Shown: piece after piece, positions 1-12,420 of the stretch
How positions within the stretch are numbered: the stretch's first letter is position 1
Layout: each line of letters starts with the position of its first letter
Assembly: GCA_010405405.1 (NCBI GenBank)
Contig: MU004230.1
Location: 2,315,744-2,379,743, forward strand
Origin: Microthyrium microscopicum
Taxonomy: Eukaryota > Ascomycota > Dothideomycetes > Microthyriales > Microthyriaceae
Length of the DNA: 64,000 nt
Reading direction: 5' to 3'
The notes under the pieces: model-generated
What the model saw: only the letters and a program-made list of their open reading frames with translations
What the model was told of the DNA's origin: nothing
Databases searched by the model: none
Position numbers and translations under genes: made by a program

Positions 1-399
1 TGCCCAAACATATAACGACAAGTGTAATGGGAGCAAACACATACCTTGACTTAGCCAACTCAACACACCCGTCCAACCAAATGAAAAAGCCCAATCTTGT
101 TCATTTGTATAGTAGCCCTTCCAGGCAGCAGACACAAAATAGAACGCATCCCATCTGACAAACTTGCTCAGCAGACCAGCAAGTGAAACCTGCGATAACG
201 ACTTGCCGTTTTCGGCGCTTAACACGTCGTTTAAGGAACCAGCAATATGCTGCTGGGGGTGGGAGCCGGTGCCGCGCGGTAGTATAAACAGCCCCGTTGA
301 TGAATCGTAGCCGCTGCCCGGCGTCAGCAGCACGATGGCCAACAACACGAGTTTCCAGGCTGCAAAGATCAGGGCAAGGGTGGCGAGTGGACCACGCAT
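1..399 (-). CDS. gpi18: GPI mannosyltransferase 2 (GPI18/PIG-V), 5' part, cut by window edge
   Basis: The first exon covers 45..399, with ATG at 399, and gives 118 residues plus one base. A GT donor follows at 44 (CAAG/GTATGT) and the intron runs off the left edge. The protein opens with a hydrophobic segment (about residues 5-25, AWKLVLLAIVLL), then the luminal stretch TPGSGYDSSTGLFI, then WDAFYFVSAAWKGYYTNEQ and DWAFSFG. These are the conserved N-terminal signatures of the PIG-V family. The enzyme sits in the ER membrane and adds the second mannose to the GPI anchor precursor. An overlapping frame at 101..448 is open but lacks this homology. Only the N-terminus is visible, so completeness cannot be judged. 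Confidence 0.85.
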   Translation of the reverse strand, partial: MRGPLATLALIFAAWKLVLLAIVLLTPGSGYDSSTGLFILPRGTGSHPQQHIAGSLNDVLSAENGKSLSQVSLAGLLSKFVRWDAFYFVSAAWKGYYTNEQDWAFSFGWTGVLSWLSQGMCLLPLHLSLYVWA

Positions 400-1601
400 G
401 ATGTTTGGCGGAACCGCAATGCTTTGCTGGTGATGTGGATGCCTTCAAAGTCCAGAACTTGTTGTTGGTCTACGAGTGGTGCGAACGTCAAGCGGTGTGC
501 ACGCTCACGAGTTCACAATTGACCCGCGTGGGACCGATGAACGGATGTCTGGTCGCAGACAAATAGCCCGTGATGCATCGGGTAGGTAGATCGGTAAGTG
601 CGGGTGTTTGGCGGTCAAAGGCAGCCGAGATTTGACGACAGATATCCTCGGTGCGTTGTTAGACGGTTAGAGGGACCACGAGGAGATGGACACAGCGCGA
701 GAAAGGATCAGATGGGATGATTTGGCAGGTGCAGTGTCAGGAGGGGTTGGTGGTTCAGGGGGCGACACACTCGCTAAGATGATGGTGATGGATGACAGTG
801 GACAGGACAGACTCGACAGAGTAGACTTGACAAACTGGCGATATGCAGGGGTTTCACTTTTCAATTCAGGGGAACTCGCAGATCAAGGCCCCTCCCAAGT
901 CAAGACCACAAAAAGTCAAGTCCATGTCTGATGAGTCGTGATTTCTTATGTGCTTATGCACCTACTGTATGCGCTAAACTTACCTTTGCGTAACTTTTCA
1001 ACGAGGCGCACTGCTTTTTCTTGTCGAGGGGTTCGAGGGGAGTTTGAGGGGTTCATTATCTATGGCGTCCATGCAATTCAATGCCGTTGGATCAGAGCTA
1101 ACTGTCAGAATGGCCAGAATTCAAGGCCGCCCATCGATGCCGCAAGGGGTTCGTTTATGAAAGGCTGGTGTGAAATGCAGACAGGCACAGGGTCGTCGTT
1201 TGCAGGCATTTGATTCCAACCACCAATTGTAGCTGCAGCTTAACCTCATCACATTCAACACCTTGCCGCAGACCTTGAAGTTCACAAAAATGCAATGATT
1301 GAAAAGCGAGAGAAAAAAAGAATTATGAGGTCAAAAAATTATAGAATTTCTATATTATTTTATTGGGATGCTTGCTTGCTATCTCTGATGGCGCTGCAAT
1401 CCCTTTATCATCCTCTGTCCAACGGAGAGCTGTCTGCTCATCCTGATTAATCCAACAACGCCATGCAATGCAATATGCTTCTTCGTGCTTCGTGATATTC
1501 TGTCAAATCCAGCCAGTGGATTGATTATTCCCCGGATGCTTCATCTCTTTCGTGGTCCGACATGGGTCTAAGATGTGACAAAAGAAAGGCCCGCTATGCA
1601 A
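400..1601. other. Intergenic, gpi18 promoter and cyclin 3' flank
   Basis: No supported gene here. It holds the upstream region of the minus-strand gpi18 and the 3' flank of the minus-strand cyclin. A short A/T-rich patch lies at about 1310-1365. Short open frames at 686..931 and 938..1213 have no recognisable features. Confidence 0.5.
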
Positions 1602-2615
1602 TCATGCGCGCACTGGTTGAGATGTATGGTTTAGGAGTCGTGATAGGAAGCCAGGAGTTCCGCCCACTCGGGCCTTTTTGGCTGGTTTTTCTTCGTAGCT
1701 TTGAAGACGATGGACCATGTGAGAAGTCTTTCCAGTAATATCCCGGGGTTCAATGTGAACTACGACTTCTCCGGTCTCTGTTTCCGATTGGGAGAAGTTG
1801 TGGGGAGGAAGCTCATCAATGGGAGACTCGAGTCTGTCATCTAGACTGTCCGTGTCTGGAGATGATACAGATGTGCTACGAGATGGAGGAGAGAGTGATG
1901 GAGTGCGAGAGATAGGGTGTCTGGTTGTATCCAATGAGTAACCAGAGTAGGCAGTGAATTGCTGTTGGCGGGTTTGGGATCGCTGTTGCATTTCGTAGAG
2001 TTGTTGTTGGCGAATACGCTCTTGCATAACCAATTGGTCCTTGATTGGGGCAAGGAATGGGTCCAAGTGTTCATAGAGATCCTCGTTGCGGATTCGAAGA
2101 TCCCAGTCGAGAAGGAAGAGCATTTGCTTCTCCATGAGATTGACTTCAGTAATTGAGAAGCCAAACTTGGGATATCCCTTGACAGTGGTATATCTGGCCC
2201 AGTGCTTGTTCTTGGGCGACGAGTCGTTGAGATTCTTTGCGGCCAAGATCAACGCGGCCAGAAAGATTCTGTGCATAGTGCATGCCATGCCCTTGGCAAC
2301 AGTTGGGAGCTTCTCACGGAGCCGTGCCAGGTAGACGAGACTTGTCATTAGTGTTGGAACTTGAACATGTGAGCGTTGAACAATTGATGTAATGTATTCC
2401 TCTAAGCTTGGAAGGGCAAGTCCGGGTGGAGGAGTCGAGGGCGGCGTTAGTGTTGAAGAGGGCTTGGCTAGGATTTCTGGAGGTGAGTCGCAGCGGATGA
2501 CCTGTGATGTTGCTTTGGCCAGATAGCAGATCATATCCCGGGAGACTGGAAGTTGGATAAAGTAGTCGAGGGCAGCTTTGCTTTGAGAGGCCGAGTTGGA
2601 GGTTGACGAGGCCAT
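1602..2615 (-). CDS. Pho85-type (PCL1/PCL2/PclA-like) cyclin
   Basis: A single exon of 337 residues. ATG at 2615 is the first methionine in the frame; the frame stays open to 2684 only through a TTG. The N-terminus carries [18 protein letters not shown], typical of fungal PCL cyclins. A cyclin fold spans about residues 70-180, with [15 protein letters not shown], the lysine-rich turn, and [20 protein letters not shown]. The C-terminal third is Ser/Pro/Gln-rich and probably disordered. Family members bind the kinase Pho85/PhoA and act in G1/S progression, polarity and nutrient signalling. That role comes from the family; which PCL subgroup it belongs to cannot be told by eye. Confidence 0.85.
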   Translation of the reverse strand: MASSTSNSASQSKAALDYFIQLPVSRDMICYLAKATSQVIRCDSPPEILAKPSSTLTPPSTPPPGLALPSLEEYITSIVQRSHVQVPTLMTSLVYLARLREKLPTVAKGMACTMHRIFLAALILAAKNLNDSSPKNKHWARYTTVKGYPKFGFSITEVNLMEKQMLFLLDWDLRIRNEDLYEHLDPFLAPIKDQLVMQERIRQQQLYEMQQRSQTRQQQFTAYSGYSLDTTRHPISRTPSLSPPSRSTSVSSPDTDSLDDRLESPIDELPPHNFSQSETETGEVVVHIEPRDITGKTSHMVHRLQSYEEKPAKKARVGGTPGFLSRLLNHTSQPVRA

Positions 2616-5600
2616 TGTGAGTATGTGAGGTGGTGTATGGAGTAAGTGGTGTTGATATTTAGGGTTGCAAGGCTGAAGATGCAAGAGTATAGTGGAGGAC
2701 GGTTGATATGTATAACACGGCCAAAAGGGGAAGTAGGCGTGTATAAGTTGGTGGAATGAAGAGTTGAAGAATTAGTCCAAGATCCGAACCAGCGGAAATG
2801 ATCTGTATATATGTGAGGGGTGGTGGCGGGAAGGGCGAAGGTGAGGTGGTGAGGTGTGAGGCTGAAGAGGGTAAGGCGGAGGAGGAGGTTGGAAACCCAG
2901 GAACCAACGTCAAGAAAGAAAGGAAGAGGTAGAAGAGAAAGAGAGATGGGGTATAGATGGAATGGAATGCTAGAAGCGCAGGGTGAGAATAAAAAAGCTG
3001 GAGGTGAGGGAGAGCGCAGCACTAAATACCCCTTGTGGAAATGGCAGGACAAAGTGCGCAGTTCAAGTAGGGGAATAGGGATATGGATCCAAATCTGGAT
3101 GTATGGAGTATGGTTGCGTGCAACAGTGACAAGCCTTGCAGGCCAAGCACTAACCGCGGCAGGCCAGGCGTATGTGTTGGGGGAGAGAGCGGAGTCAGCT
3201 TTGCAGGAGCCCAAGGAAGCCCCTTGACTCGCTATGTTGAATTTCCTACAATGGTTGAATGGATCTCTCTATCCTGCCCAAACGTAGAGAATAGCGGAAG
3301 CGTGGGTAATTTTCCAAACCGCGAGTAGGCTGGGTTCGGAGATGGCGACTGGCTGTGAAGCCTCCGCTAAATTGATCTAGGTTTCTGGCTTTGTCTGGGT
3401 TCGCGGCAGCAGCAGCCTCTATCCAGCAAACACTGGCGGATCGTGCTGCTTGGACGATGCACTGGCGATGCACTGCCCGCTCTAAACTCTATTGTAATAG
3501 AAAGTCGATTCTCTCTATTGCGCACCCGCCTCTTGATTGGATCTTCGCCCCGGTCCGGATGGGTTTTGCTGCGTTTTGCGGGACTCAATCTCAACCAGTC
3601 AAAGACAAGAACTCCCAGTCCTTGCAGATTGACGTTTTGACGTTGCGCTTCTTCGAAACCAGCGAGCCGCTTATTCGTGTTCTTTTCGTTTCAGACCTTC
3701 AGTGATGCTGGGCCAGTAATCTTCGTCAACCAGCCACCTCGTGAGGCACCGTTGTCAGTTCTCTGGTTTTGTTGGAGATATCAACTATAAGATATCAATC
3801 TGTACCGATAGGGTTCACTATATTCTCAAAATGGCGATGCGACGACCCGACGGATCAAAGCTCGGAATTCTAAGACGCCGGTCCCAGGAGAGGTAGGCGA
3901 GATGCGTGATAGATGGATCAAAGTGGGATAACCTAAAAAATGTCGGATATCATGAAATGTCTGGATGCAAGCACCTTTTCAATTTTCGGCGTGGCACCCT
4001 CCGGATGTATATATGCAACGGTGAGTATTCTACTGCATTCTCCTAGCCTCTTGGAATCCGCCTGCTGGAAAAGCGAACACGGTTGGGCTTCGTCACCAAG
4101 TCGCATCATCTGCCTCTACCTTGATTCACTTATCCAAAAGCAGCGGCACTCAACCCAACTCAACCCCAGTCTGACCAGCCCTTCTGATTGCAAGATTTGC
4201 GACACCAGCCGGCTTCCCGCCCGATTGACCATCCGCAATGGGGAGCTCTGGGTCAAAGGTCAAAGCCATCCCTTCATTGCTTGCTAGTTTTGGTGCAATA
4301 TGGAATCTTATGCGGCAGTGCTGCGATGCTATTGCATACCTGCAGGCATCTTTGTCCCAATCCTCTAATGTTGTACGCAACTCCTACTCCAGAAACAAAC
4401 TATTGTGGCAAGCAAGCAACGAGGGGCAGCGAAACCGTGCCAGCCACCCGGCCTTTGCCGTTCCAGGCATTTCCTACCTGTTAGGGCGGGATCATCGCAA
4501 GTAGCTAGATTTTTATTCATGTCAGCGCCACGCGAGGCAAACTGACCAGTCGTAGTCAAAAGAAAACATTTTGTTCCAAAAGCAATCAATTTCGATATTA
4601 AATGCATTACGCTTGCCAGGTTCTTGTAAGCTGGATCAAGTGGCCATTGATATATAGCAGGTCGGGATTAAACCCATCGCCAGCCCATAAAAGCGAGTGC
4701 ATTAACATATCAAAAGAAAGCTTGTCCTTGACACATGGCGAATATGAAAACCCCTATACTGAGGATCCGAGAGTTTTCCGTTGAAGGCGGAGGATTGTCA
4801 AGATGCAAGTGGTGTAAATCGTGCCCTTGCATCCAGGCGCAGTCAGGCAGAATATGAGAACCTGCCATAAAGGGCATCTTGATCCAGCAGGAACCAGAAT
4901 ATACGAGATACGATCATAGCGATCTGAACACGCTGATTATCGCGGCACAGTTTCATACTACCAAAATAATAGAATCACCACTGGCTGAATACAGTTCGGA
5001 TCCATATCTTCCTTCCTGAATAGATGATGCCAGACAGAAATAGAGATTCGCGCGGGGAGGGTTCGCGCGCGCCTTCCCCGCCACCACGCTGCTTGAATCG
5101 TTTCTTGACCTTGAGGAGTCGAGATTTTATGGGTCCTGCAATAAGATTGACATTTCGAGTCGCGACACCACTGTACACCCATGGCATATCAAAGGTATTT
5201 TTGTTTTTGGCCCGCAGAACAATAAAATATGATCAAATATTCTCCTCTTCTACAGCATAATGCTTCTTTTGAATCACAAGATAGGAACGCCGTGCATTTG
5301 CTCCTAGTGCTCCAAGCTCTAGAATGAACCGATGGTTCCGTTCGGCATTAATCTAGCCTTACCGTATCTGAAGTTATCGTCGAATTCTCACCGGCAATCA
5401 AACAACCCCACAATGTGGATTTTCGGATCCAAGGTCTGGTACGATAATTCTCTAGTGTCAGTAGAAATCAACTGGCTTCGTTCCGAAATCGCAAGACATG
5501 CATCTACACGCGAGATTATTCCTAAATAAGACCCATCTGCCTGGTAAGGTACGCGGCATATAATTTAAGTTGTGGCATAGAACCATAATATCGATGTTAG

Positions 5601-6929
5601 CCCCTCATTTGATTCGTCACTTTATTGAGACAAGCCACAGAAACAATATATTGCATCTATTTTCAGCTCCGTAGATCATTCAATATAAACATTTTGTCGC
5701 AAATCCAATCGTCATCGTATCTCCTCATCCGCACTTTGAAAAAGAATATCCAGGTTTCAAAACACTTGGCCTTCGCAAATAGGTAGGCGACTGGCGTTGC
5801 TCAATTCTTACTGTTAACGGTTCCGCAATCGATTGCGACAGTCATCTAAGCCCTAACGATAAACTGAGCAGATTAGGCTTGTAATGACTACTCCTCTGAG
5901 TTCTTCGTGGCGAGCTTCTAGAAGGATTGCAAAATTTTACACCTCATCATTCAAGCAAGGTCAACAATAGGGCAACTACTAACGACGAGATCCCGAATAA
6001 TGCAGGCGCAATGGTACCCGGCCGGGCCTACCGGCCTTTCCCATATTATCTGTCAGAGCCTAAATGCTTGTTCTTAAGGGCAAAATTCTTATGGCAAAAT
6101 GCTTTTTTCTACTGTAAGTGGTTGGCAGTGGTGAGTGTGAATACGGTAGTACTCGGGTACATGAGCTTCAACACCTTCCCATTGGATCATATCCCTTACG
6201 GATTGTGATAATCATATCCAATGAAACCCAAATGGTGGAACAAACAATTCTTCTCCCCAATGCTCTGTTTCAATCAGAATAACTCTGAATATAATCATTG
6301 CGGGGCTGCATAAATTGAGCGATAATTCTACTTGAACTACTCAAAGCCTTGGCGTGTCTAGAGGCTGACATTGAAGTGAGACAAATCTAGCTTTGAGCGA
6401 ATAGGATTGATGCTCAGGCGTATACTTCGGCTTTCTGTTATATTAGTTTGCTATCTTATCTACACTGTTTCACATTATTTTGCTTGTTTAATATCTGATC
6501 TTGCTTCACAGTATGTGTGGAGATGTGCCTACAGTAGTCAGAAGCGTAAGGCGTCATAAATCAGGATGAAAGGTCTATGACATCTCTGATGCCACATTGA
6601 TGCTGGGCGATACGCATCTTGGCCTGCTATTGCCAAATTCAGGATTTGCCCATGCGGATTCTGAGATCTCATCTGATACCGCCACGTGTTTCTCCTCCAG
6701 GAAGGTCTATTGATCGGGATCAGAGTTAAACGTCGTCATCTGTTTCGATACAGCTGGCACACGAGAACACGACTCGATTCATCCGTCGGGGCGTCCGATA
6801 TAGGCTTTTAAACTGCTCCCACAAAAAATGTGCATTATTACCGTAGGAATCCAGTGAATTGAGCACGATGAAGCTAGTAAGATGCCGTGAAGGAGGGTGG
6901 CGTTGTAAGGGGCGTCGAAAATATAGGGC
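2616..6929. other. Long gene-poor interval
   Basis: About 4.3 kb without a supportable gene. The first kilobase is the promoter and leader of the cyclin and is polypurine on the plus strand (CT-rich on the transcribed strand). The rest has only short open frames with no recognisable domain on either strand. I saw no tRNA-like cloverleaf and no direct repeat. It leads into the degraded transposon. Confidence 0.45.
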
Positions 6930-9900
6930 TAGTAAATTAGGTAGTATCCGTTTTTAACGCTCGTGCCGTGTCTAGATGTCATTACTAAGCAAGCTATTTT
7001 GACGTTTTTAAAGCTAATCTAAATTAATTCAAGCAGAATATTGTTATTTTAATAGCAGGGGTCGTTTTTATAATTAGGCTAAAGCTATAGAGGAACGTTT
7101 ATATATAGATTTTATAGTAGAATTCTATATTATTCTTTATACTAATTAATATTCTTAATATCTAATTCTTTTACCTCTAAACTAATTAAATACTAGGAAT
7201 TTAACTATTACTATATTATAGGTGCTAAAGAAAGGACGCTAAAACTATTAACCTTTTACTAAACTAGACCTAAATATTACAAGATTAAGCTTTACTAGAC
7301 CTTTTAGGGCTAAATTATATATTAAAAAGCATAAAGAACTTATCCTTAGGAAGTAACGTACTAAATAGGCTAAATTAAAGTCCTAGAATTATTCTTCTAT
7401 AGAATATTAGCTAAAGATTATAGCGTAGATAATATAATAACGTATTCTACTTAAATAGGATAAAAAGTATTATAAACTAGCTAATAGTATAAAGTAGAAT
7501 AAATATTTTAAAACCTATTACTAGTAGCGTCCTACTTTATATAGTAAAGTAGTAAAGTTCTTTAAAGAATCTTATTTAATAATATTAAGATAGTAGAATT
7601 AGCGCGCCTTATTATAGGTTACTAAGAATTAAGCCTATAGAATTATAGACTCTCTAAAGCGTTCTAAGCACTATTCTAAACTTAAAGATACTATTTATAT
7701 TTAGTATCACAAGTAACGAAAAGAAAAGAAGTCTATTAGTACTCGTTAATTACTTTAATATACTTAGAACGTATAGTAGTATATTTATATAGCTAAGATT
7801 GCTATTAGAGTATTTCTTAAACAACGCAAATTCTTAAAGGGTTAGCTTTAAAGATTCCTACTCTACTAGAGGATTAGTTAAAGGAAGGCTACTTATATTG
7901 CTTAATAATTACCTAAATTATAGGTTAATTAATACTAGGACTTTATTATTTATATAAAGCTCGCTGTCTATAGAGTAATTAGACCTACTAGTAATAAAAG
8001 AAGGAATATTAATACACTATTTAATAAGGAATTAGTTACTTTAATAATACCTAGAAGAATAGTTAATATAGATAAAATACTAATATCTTTTTATAACTTT
8101 AGTGGTTATACTTTAGCAAATAAAGGGTCTAGGACTATTGCTATTTATACTTATAAAAATAGAGATAAGAAGTATTAAATAATAATAGTTCTAGTTATTA
8201 TCGCTAACAACGTCTTTTAAATTCTATTATTAATTATATTCTATAGAATTGCGAATAAGGATAAGGATTAAATCTTTAAGACGAAGGGCTTATTTTACTA
8301 TTACGGCATTTATATAAAGTATAATAAGATGGCATAGAATAATAATAAATTAATATAGTAGTAATTAAAAGAGGTTTATTTAAAAGGAATAGATATAGCA
8401 TTAGAGGAATATTTTAACAATCCTAGTAGTCTTAATAGCTCTAAAGATATTTCGTAGCCTTCTATCTTAGATAATTCTTCTCTTATACCTTCCTAAAATA
8501 AAAATATTTTGGTACTAACTATAGAATCTAGAGCTTAATTTAATAATATCTTTGCTAAATCCTACCTCTACTCCTCTAACCGTAGTAACTTTAATATCTT
8601 CTACTTCTTTAATATCTATAATATCTAACTCTTCTATTTTAATTATAGACGTATTCTCTACCTATAAAACTAAAGGCGTTAAAGCTATTTATAAAGATAA
8701 TAATATTATTATTATTATTATTCCTCCTAGTTATATATCTAAAATCTAACTACTTAATATTAGCGTAAATAAGCTCTTTAAATAATTAGTTAAGGAATTA
8801 TAAGATTTCTAGTCTCTTATATTCTACAAATAGGAACGCTTTAAAGACTTCTTTAATCTTAAATCTATAAACTCCCTTTATTAGATAATATTATAATACT
8901 ACGTATTTATAACATATATTATAAGATAGGTCTAGAGTTAAATATATACTTATAATAGTAAAGTTATTAGGCGCTTCTTTACTACTATAGAATTAAATAA
9001 CTAGTTAAATATTACTATTACGAATGAGAAGTATAATATTAGTATTAAAGATTTAATATAACTACTAGACCTTTCAAATTAGTAGTTAGTAAAACTAGAA
9101 TCTATTAAAGTTACTACCACTAAAGAAGACAACTAATAAGAGAAGGATAATAATTCTAAAGCATACACGCCTAATTTAGGTAATAAAGATAGTATAGAAT
9201 ATTACGATACGAATAAGATTAAAATACTTAAAGATAACGTTAAAGATATTAAAGATATTAAAAATACTACTACTAATATTAATAAAGAAGAAAATAATAG
9301 CTTTATAACTTCCTTTATAGGCCTAATAGACGTTCTACCGTAAAATTTATCTATTCTTATACTGCTATAAATATTTTAACTATTTATTATACCTTAGCTT
9401 ATTCTTACTCTAATTCTATAGCCTTTTTACCCTTAGAATTAGTATCTAATATTACTATCTAATGCTCCTCCCTAAATTAAATCCTATAGCGGACTTAAAG
9501 AGTTAAATCCTACCTATTTTATATAGTAGGATACTCTTAAGTTACTAGAATAGATACTTAAAGACTAGTATTAATAGCTTTCTAAATAGGCCTACGATCT
9601 TACTTTAGAACCTACCTAAAATGTCAAGATAAGACATCTAATAGTAATATTCTATTAGTAATAGGACTTATAATATCTATTATTTAGCGTTAAATTAGGT
9701 AGTATTCTTAACCTATAGTAAATCTAGTAGAGTTAAGAAAATTATAGGTAATGACTAGGCAATATTAGTATTAAAAAGAGCGCTTTAATTTATATACCTA
9801 TATATAATTCTATATTATCTAGTTCTTAATATCTTAAGCTTTAAATATACCTATTTTAGTGTTAGAATTCCTTATTTAAGATAATATAAAGTTAAATAGT

Positions 9901-9950
9901 ATTATAGGGTTTATGGTTACAAAAATAGATTAGTAGTAAATTACTACTAG
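6930..9950. mobile_element. RIP-degraded TIR DNA transposon (pogo-like), about 3.0 kb
   Basis: The block is sharply AT-rich, dominated by TA, and almost empty of CA and TG, the pattern left by RIP (C-to-T in CpA on both strands). The edges form imperfect inverted repeats. The left end from 6929 reads CTAGTAAATTAGGTAGTATC followed by a T-run and AAC. The right end, read inward from 9950 on the minus strand, begins CTAGTAGTAATTTACTACTA, then has a T-run and GTAAC. A TA dinucleotide sits at each edge, as expected for Tc1/mariner/pogo insertions. Base composition changes abruptly at both edges. Inside, no frame is intact. A transposase relic is described separately. Confidence 0.75.
8062..8340 (+). 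pseudogene. Relic of a pogo/Tigger-like DDE transposase
   Basis: The plus-strand frame starting at 8062 reads VNIDKILISFYNFSGYTLAN and then KGSRTIAIYTYKNRDKKY before hitting stops. After further stops it resumes with NKDKD, IFKTKGLFYYYGIYIKYN. This matches the layout of fungal pogo/Tigger DDE transposases: first catalytic Asp in an N-M-D-E-T-P block, a K-G-x-R-T block, then a glycine/tyrosine-rich segment. Stops and the E-to-K change after the Asp are what RIP would produce. The gene is dead. The exact family is an inference. Confidence 0.55.
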
Positions 9951-12420
9951 GGGCATTTCTACAGAAACCGCGCTAAAAAGCGCCTTCAAACGCCCTCTCC
10001 CTCCACATTTCATCGTGCTCAATTCACCGGATTCTCACGGTAAATGAGATCAATTTTTCGAACACATGGACTGCGCCACAGCCCTGTGCACTGCCACGCC
10101 ACGAATCTTAATCCTAGCATGCCTCCAGCCAATCGCAGTCGCCGTCTTCCAGATCCATCATCCAACTTCAAACCGTTCATCTCTCGCTCCAACAAGTTGC
10201 ATCGCCGCGCCTATCCAACAATAGCTGACTCAATTTGAAGCCGCACAACGATCCAACAGCCGCGGCGGTCGCTTGATGCCTACCCTTTCATCACCCAACG
10301 CGCCACAAGACGCCTGCTCCTTTATCCGTTCTAATTCTATCTGCTGGTCTGTTCACTTTGGCGGGTACGGAGTACTGAACAGCCCGACCGCGCGGTTCCC
10401 ATCGTTCAGCGGGTACATTAATACTGCGAACTCGTACGATGGCATCTGAAACGGCCATGTGGTTACAGATAGCTGTCAAAGACGACGCCTCTCGAAAAGC
10501 GAGGTCCGTCGTTCAAAGTGCGTCGTGTCTTGGAGAAGCGCTGGTGTAATGGTGGTGGTACCTGACTTTGCCGCCCAACCTGCAGCGCGTCGGCGGCCCG
10601 GCGCGAGGTTATGCAAGTAATTTCGAACCATGCTGTATTGTTTCTATTCTTGAGGTTGGCCGTAAGAAGAGTATATCATTCTGGAAGGCGCTACTTGTTA
10701 GCTGGCCTGTGTATCCTGCTTTTTGTTAAAAGTGGCATCGACACGGTCATCTGGCAGTAGCGGCGGCAGCGTACTATTTTTGGTAGATACAATGTTGTAT
10801 TCGGTATGATGAGGTAGCTCAGGTGAGTCGTGAACAATTGATTTGTTATCCTTTCTCCAAGGTCTTTTGAACTTTGCAAACTCATAGCAATCATTCGAAC
10901 TACATGGTAGGTACCGCTCTTGAACTGTCAAGACTGTATGATATACAGGTTACCACAATTGGCGTCTTGTGCTGCAGTTCAGTTCCGCAGGTAAGAGATA
11001 ACTCGTCCAGTATATTAGCTGTACTTCCAATTACTGCCAAATTACTGCTTATAGGCATTAGTAGAGCGTTTCTTACAAGAAGACTCTTTTCTGATGGTGA
11101 CAAAAAGCTTAGACTTTCCGCTTACAATGTCTGCTTGTGCTGATACGGTATTGTCGTAGGAACTACTCATAGCGTCCTTTTCAACATGTCCTTACACTCA
11201 AAGTCGCTTTGTATGATCAATTTGTTAGTCAAAAGTCGGCTTGCGCATAAATTGCACAGTTCAACTAAACCACTAAGGCACTATTTCATATTCTGGCATG
11301 CCTTGATGTGCTGGGTGTAGAAGGCTGAGTACTTTGCACCATATGCTCACACTACAAAACCTTACTTGGTCTTCGACTAAGATTTTCTTTCAGCGCCTAG
11401 AAATGAGTTCTCACCTCTGCAACCGAACTCCACAAATCAAATGACAGCGCAGCTCTCTGCTAGACGAGCTCACCCACTGAATAGACGTTTGCGTTCTAAG
11501 ATCAAGACCATCATTTAAAGTATGGACAGGTCCGATCATTCTAAATAATATGATCGCTTGTCAGGAGAGCATCTTTGTCATTAGTGTCCAAACTTTCACA
11601 ACTATTGTGTACATCACCGAAGTATTTTCATAATCTGGGAAGGTTCATGTGGTCAGTAGCATGCTCTCCACGTGCTAAGCCTTAAGGTAGCGTCAATAAT
11701 GTTGCTCTCCCGAGTTTCTGCGGCTGAATTTATCGACAAGCTTTATTAGCGCGTGCTTAGCCTTACGCTAACATTATGTAGGCTTTAGCTTATCAATTCT
11801 ACTCTGTCGTTTGCCAATACTAACCCAAATTTGCATGAGAAAATAAGACGTTGAAATGCTAATAGAAATCATAAGTAAGGAAGAACAGCTACAGTCGAGA
11901 CTATGTCATGGAGTCAAAAATATTCCACGCTCTATTTTGGTTGTTCGAGGCAATACATTCAGCTTTCATGCGCCGCAAAAGCCTAGACCAGATGAACAAC
12001 CACCACGAATGCAAGCGAGCTGCACTAGAACGGCAAAAAGCGGGCAAAGCTTGTCCAAGCCACTGAATTAGTAGCTCTGGGCTACACTATCCTTTTCTTG
12101 AAAATGAGACTCCCTTCGTTCAACTCTTTGATCTTTCAAAGTCAAACTCCAACTTTGGGGCATTGACAAGCCTTACTGCATGGCTCCAGAAAGAACGACC
12201 TCGCTATATCTGAAAGGGTTATAACAGTGCAATCACGCCGGTAGTCGATCTTGGAACTTATGCGCTGAACTGGTGAGTGCCTTTCCCCTATCGATTATGC
12301 TGCTGATACATGATGCGACAGAATGTACGAGGCTGAATAACCTTCCGCCAGAACGCCGCGCGATTTGAATGTCGATACCCTAACAGAGTCTCTCGATCTA
12401 CTAAATAGAGCCATGTCAAA
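9951..12420. other. Gene-poor interval between transposon and channel gene
   Basis: About 2.5 kb. Base composition returns to normal at 9951, and the first 650 bases are GC-rich. I found no supported gene. Short frames (10044..10238, 10874..11143, 11856..12071) carry no recognisable domain. The last few hundred bases should hold the promoter of the channel gene. Confidence 0.45.

Noticed and set aside
2531-3214. Minus-strand frame of 227 codons overlapping the cyclin start
   Set aside because: It lies in the CT-rich leader and overlaps the cyclin in another frame. Composition explains its openness.
8552-8749. Short frame inside the AT-rich block
   Set aside because: Part of the RIP-mutated transposon. 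Ile/Ser/Thr-rich composition is that of random AT-rich DNA.
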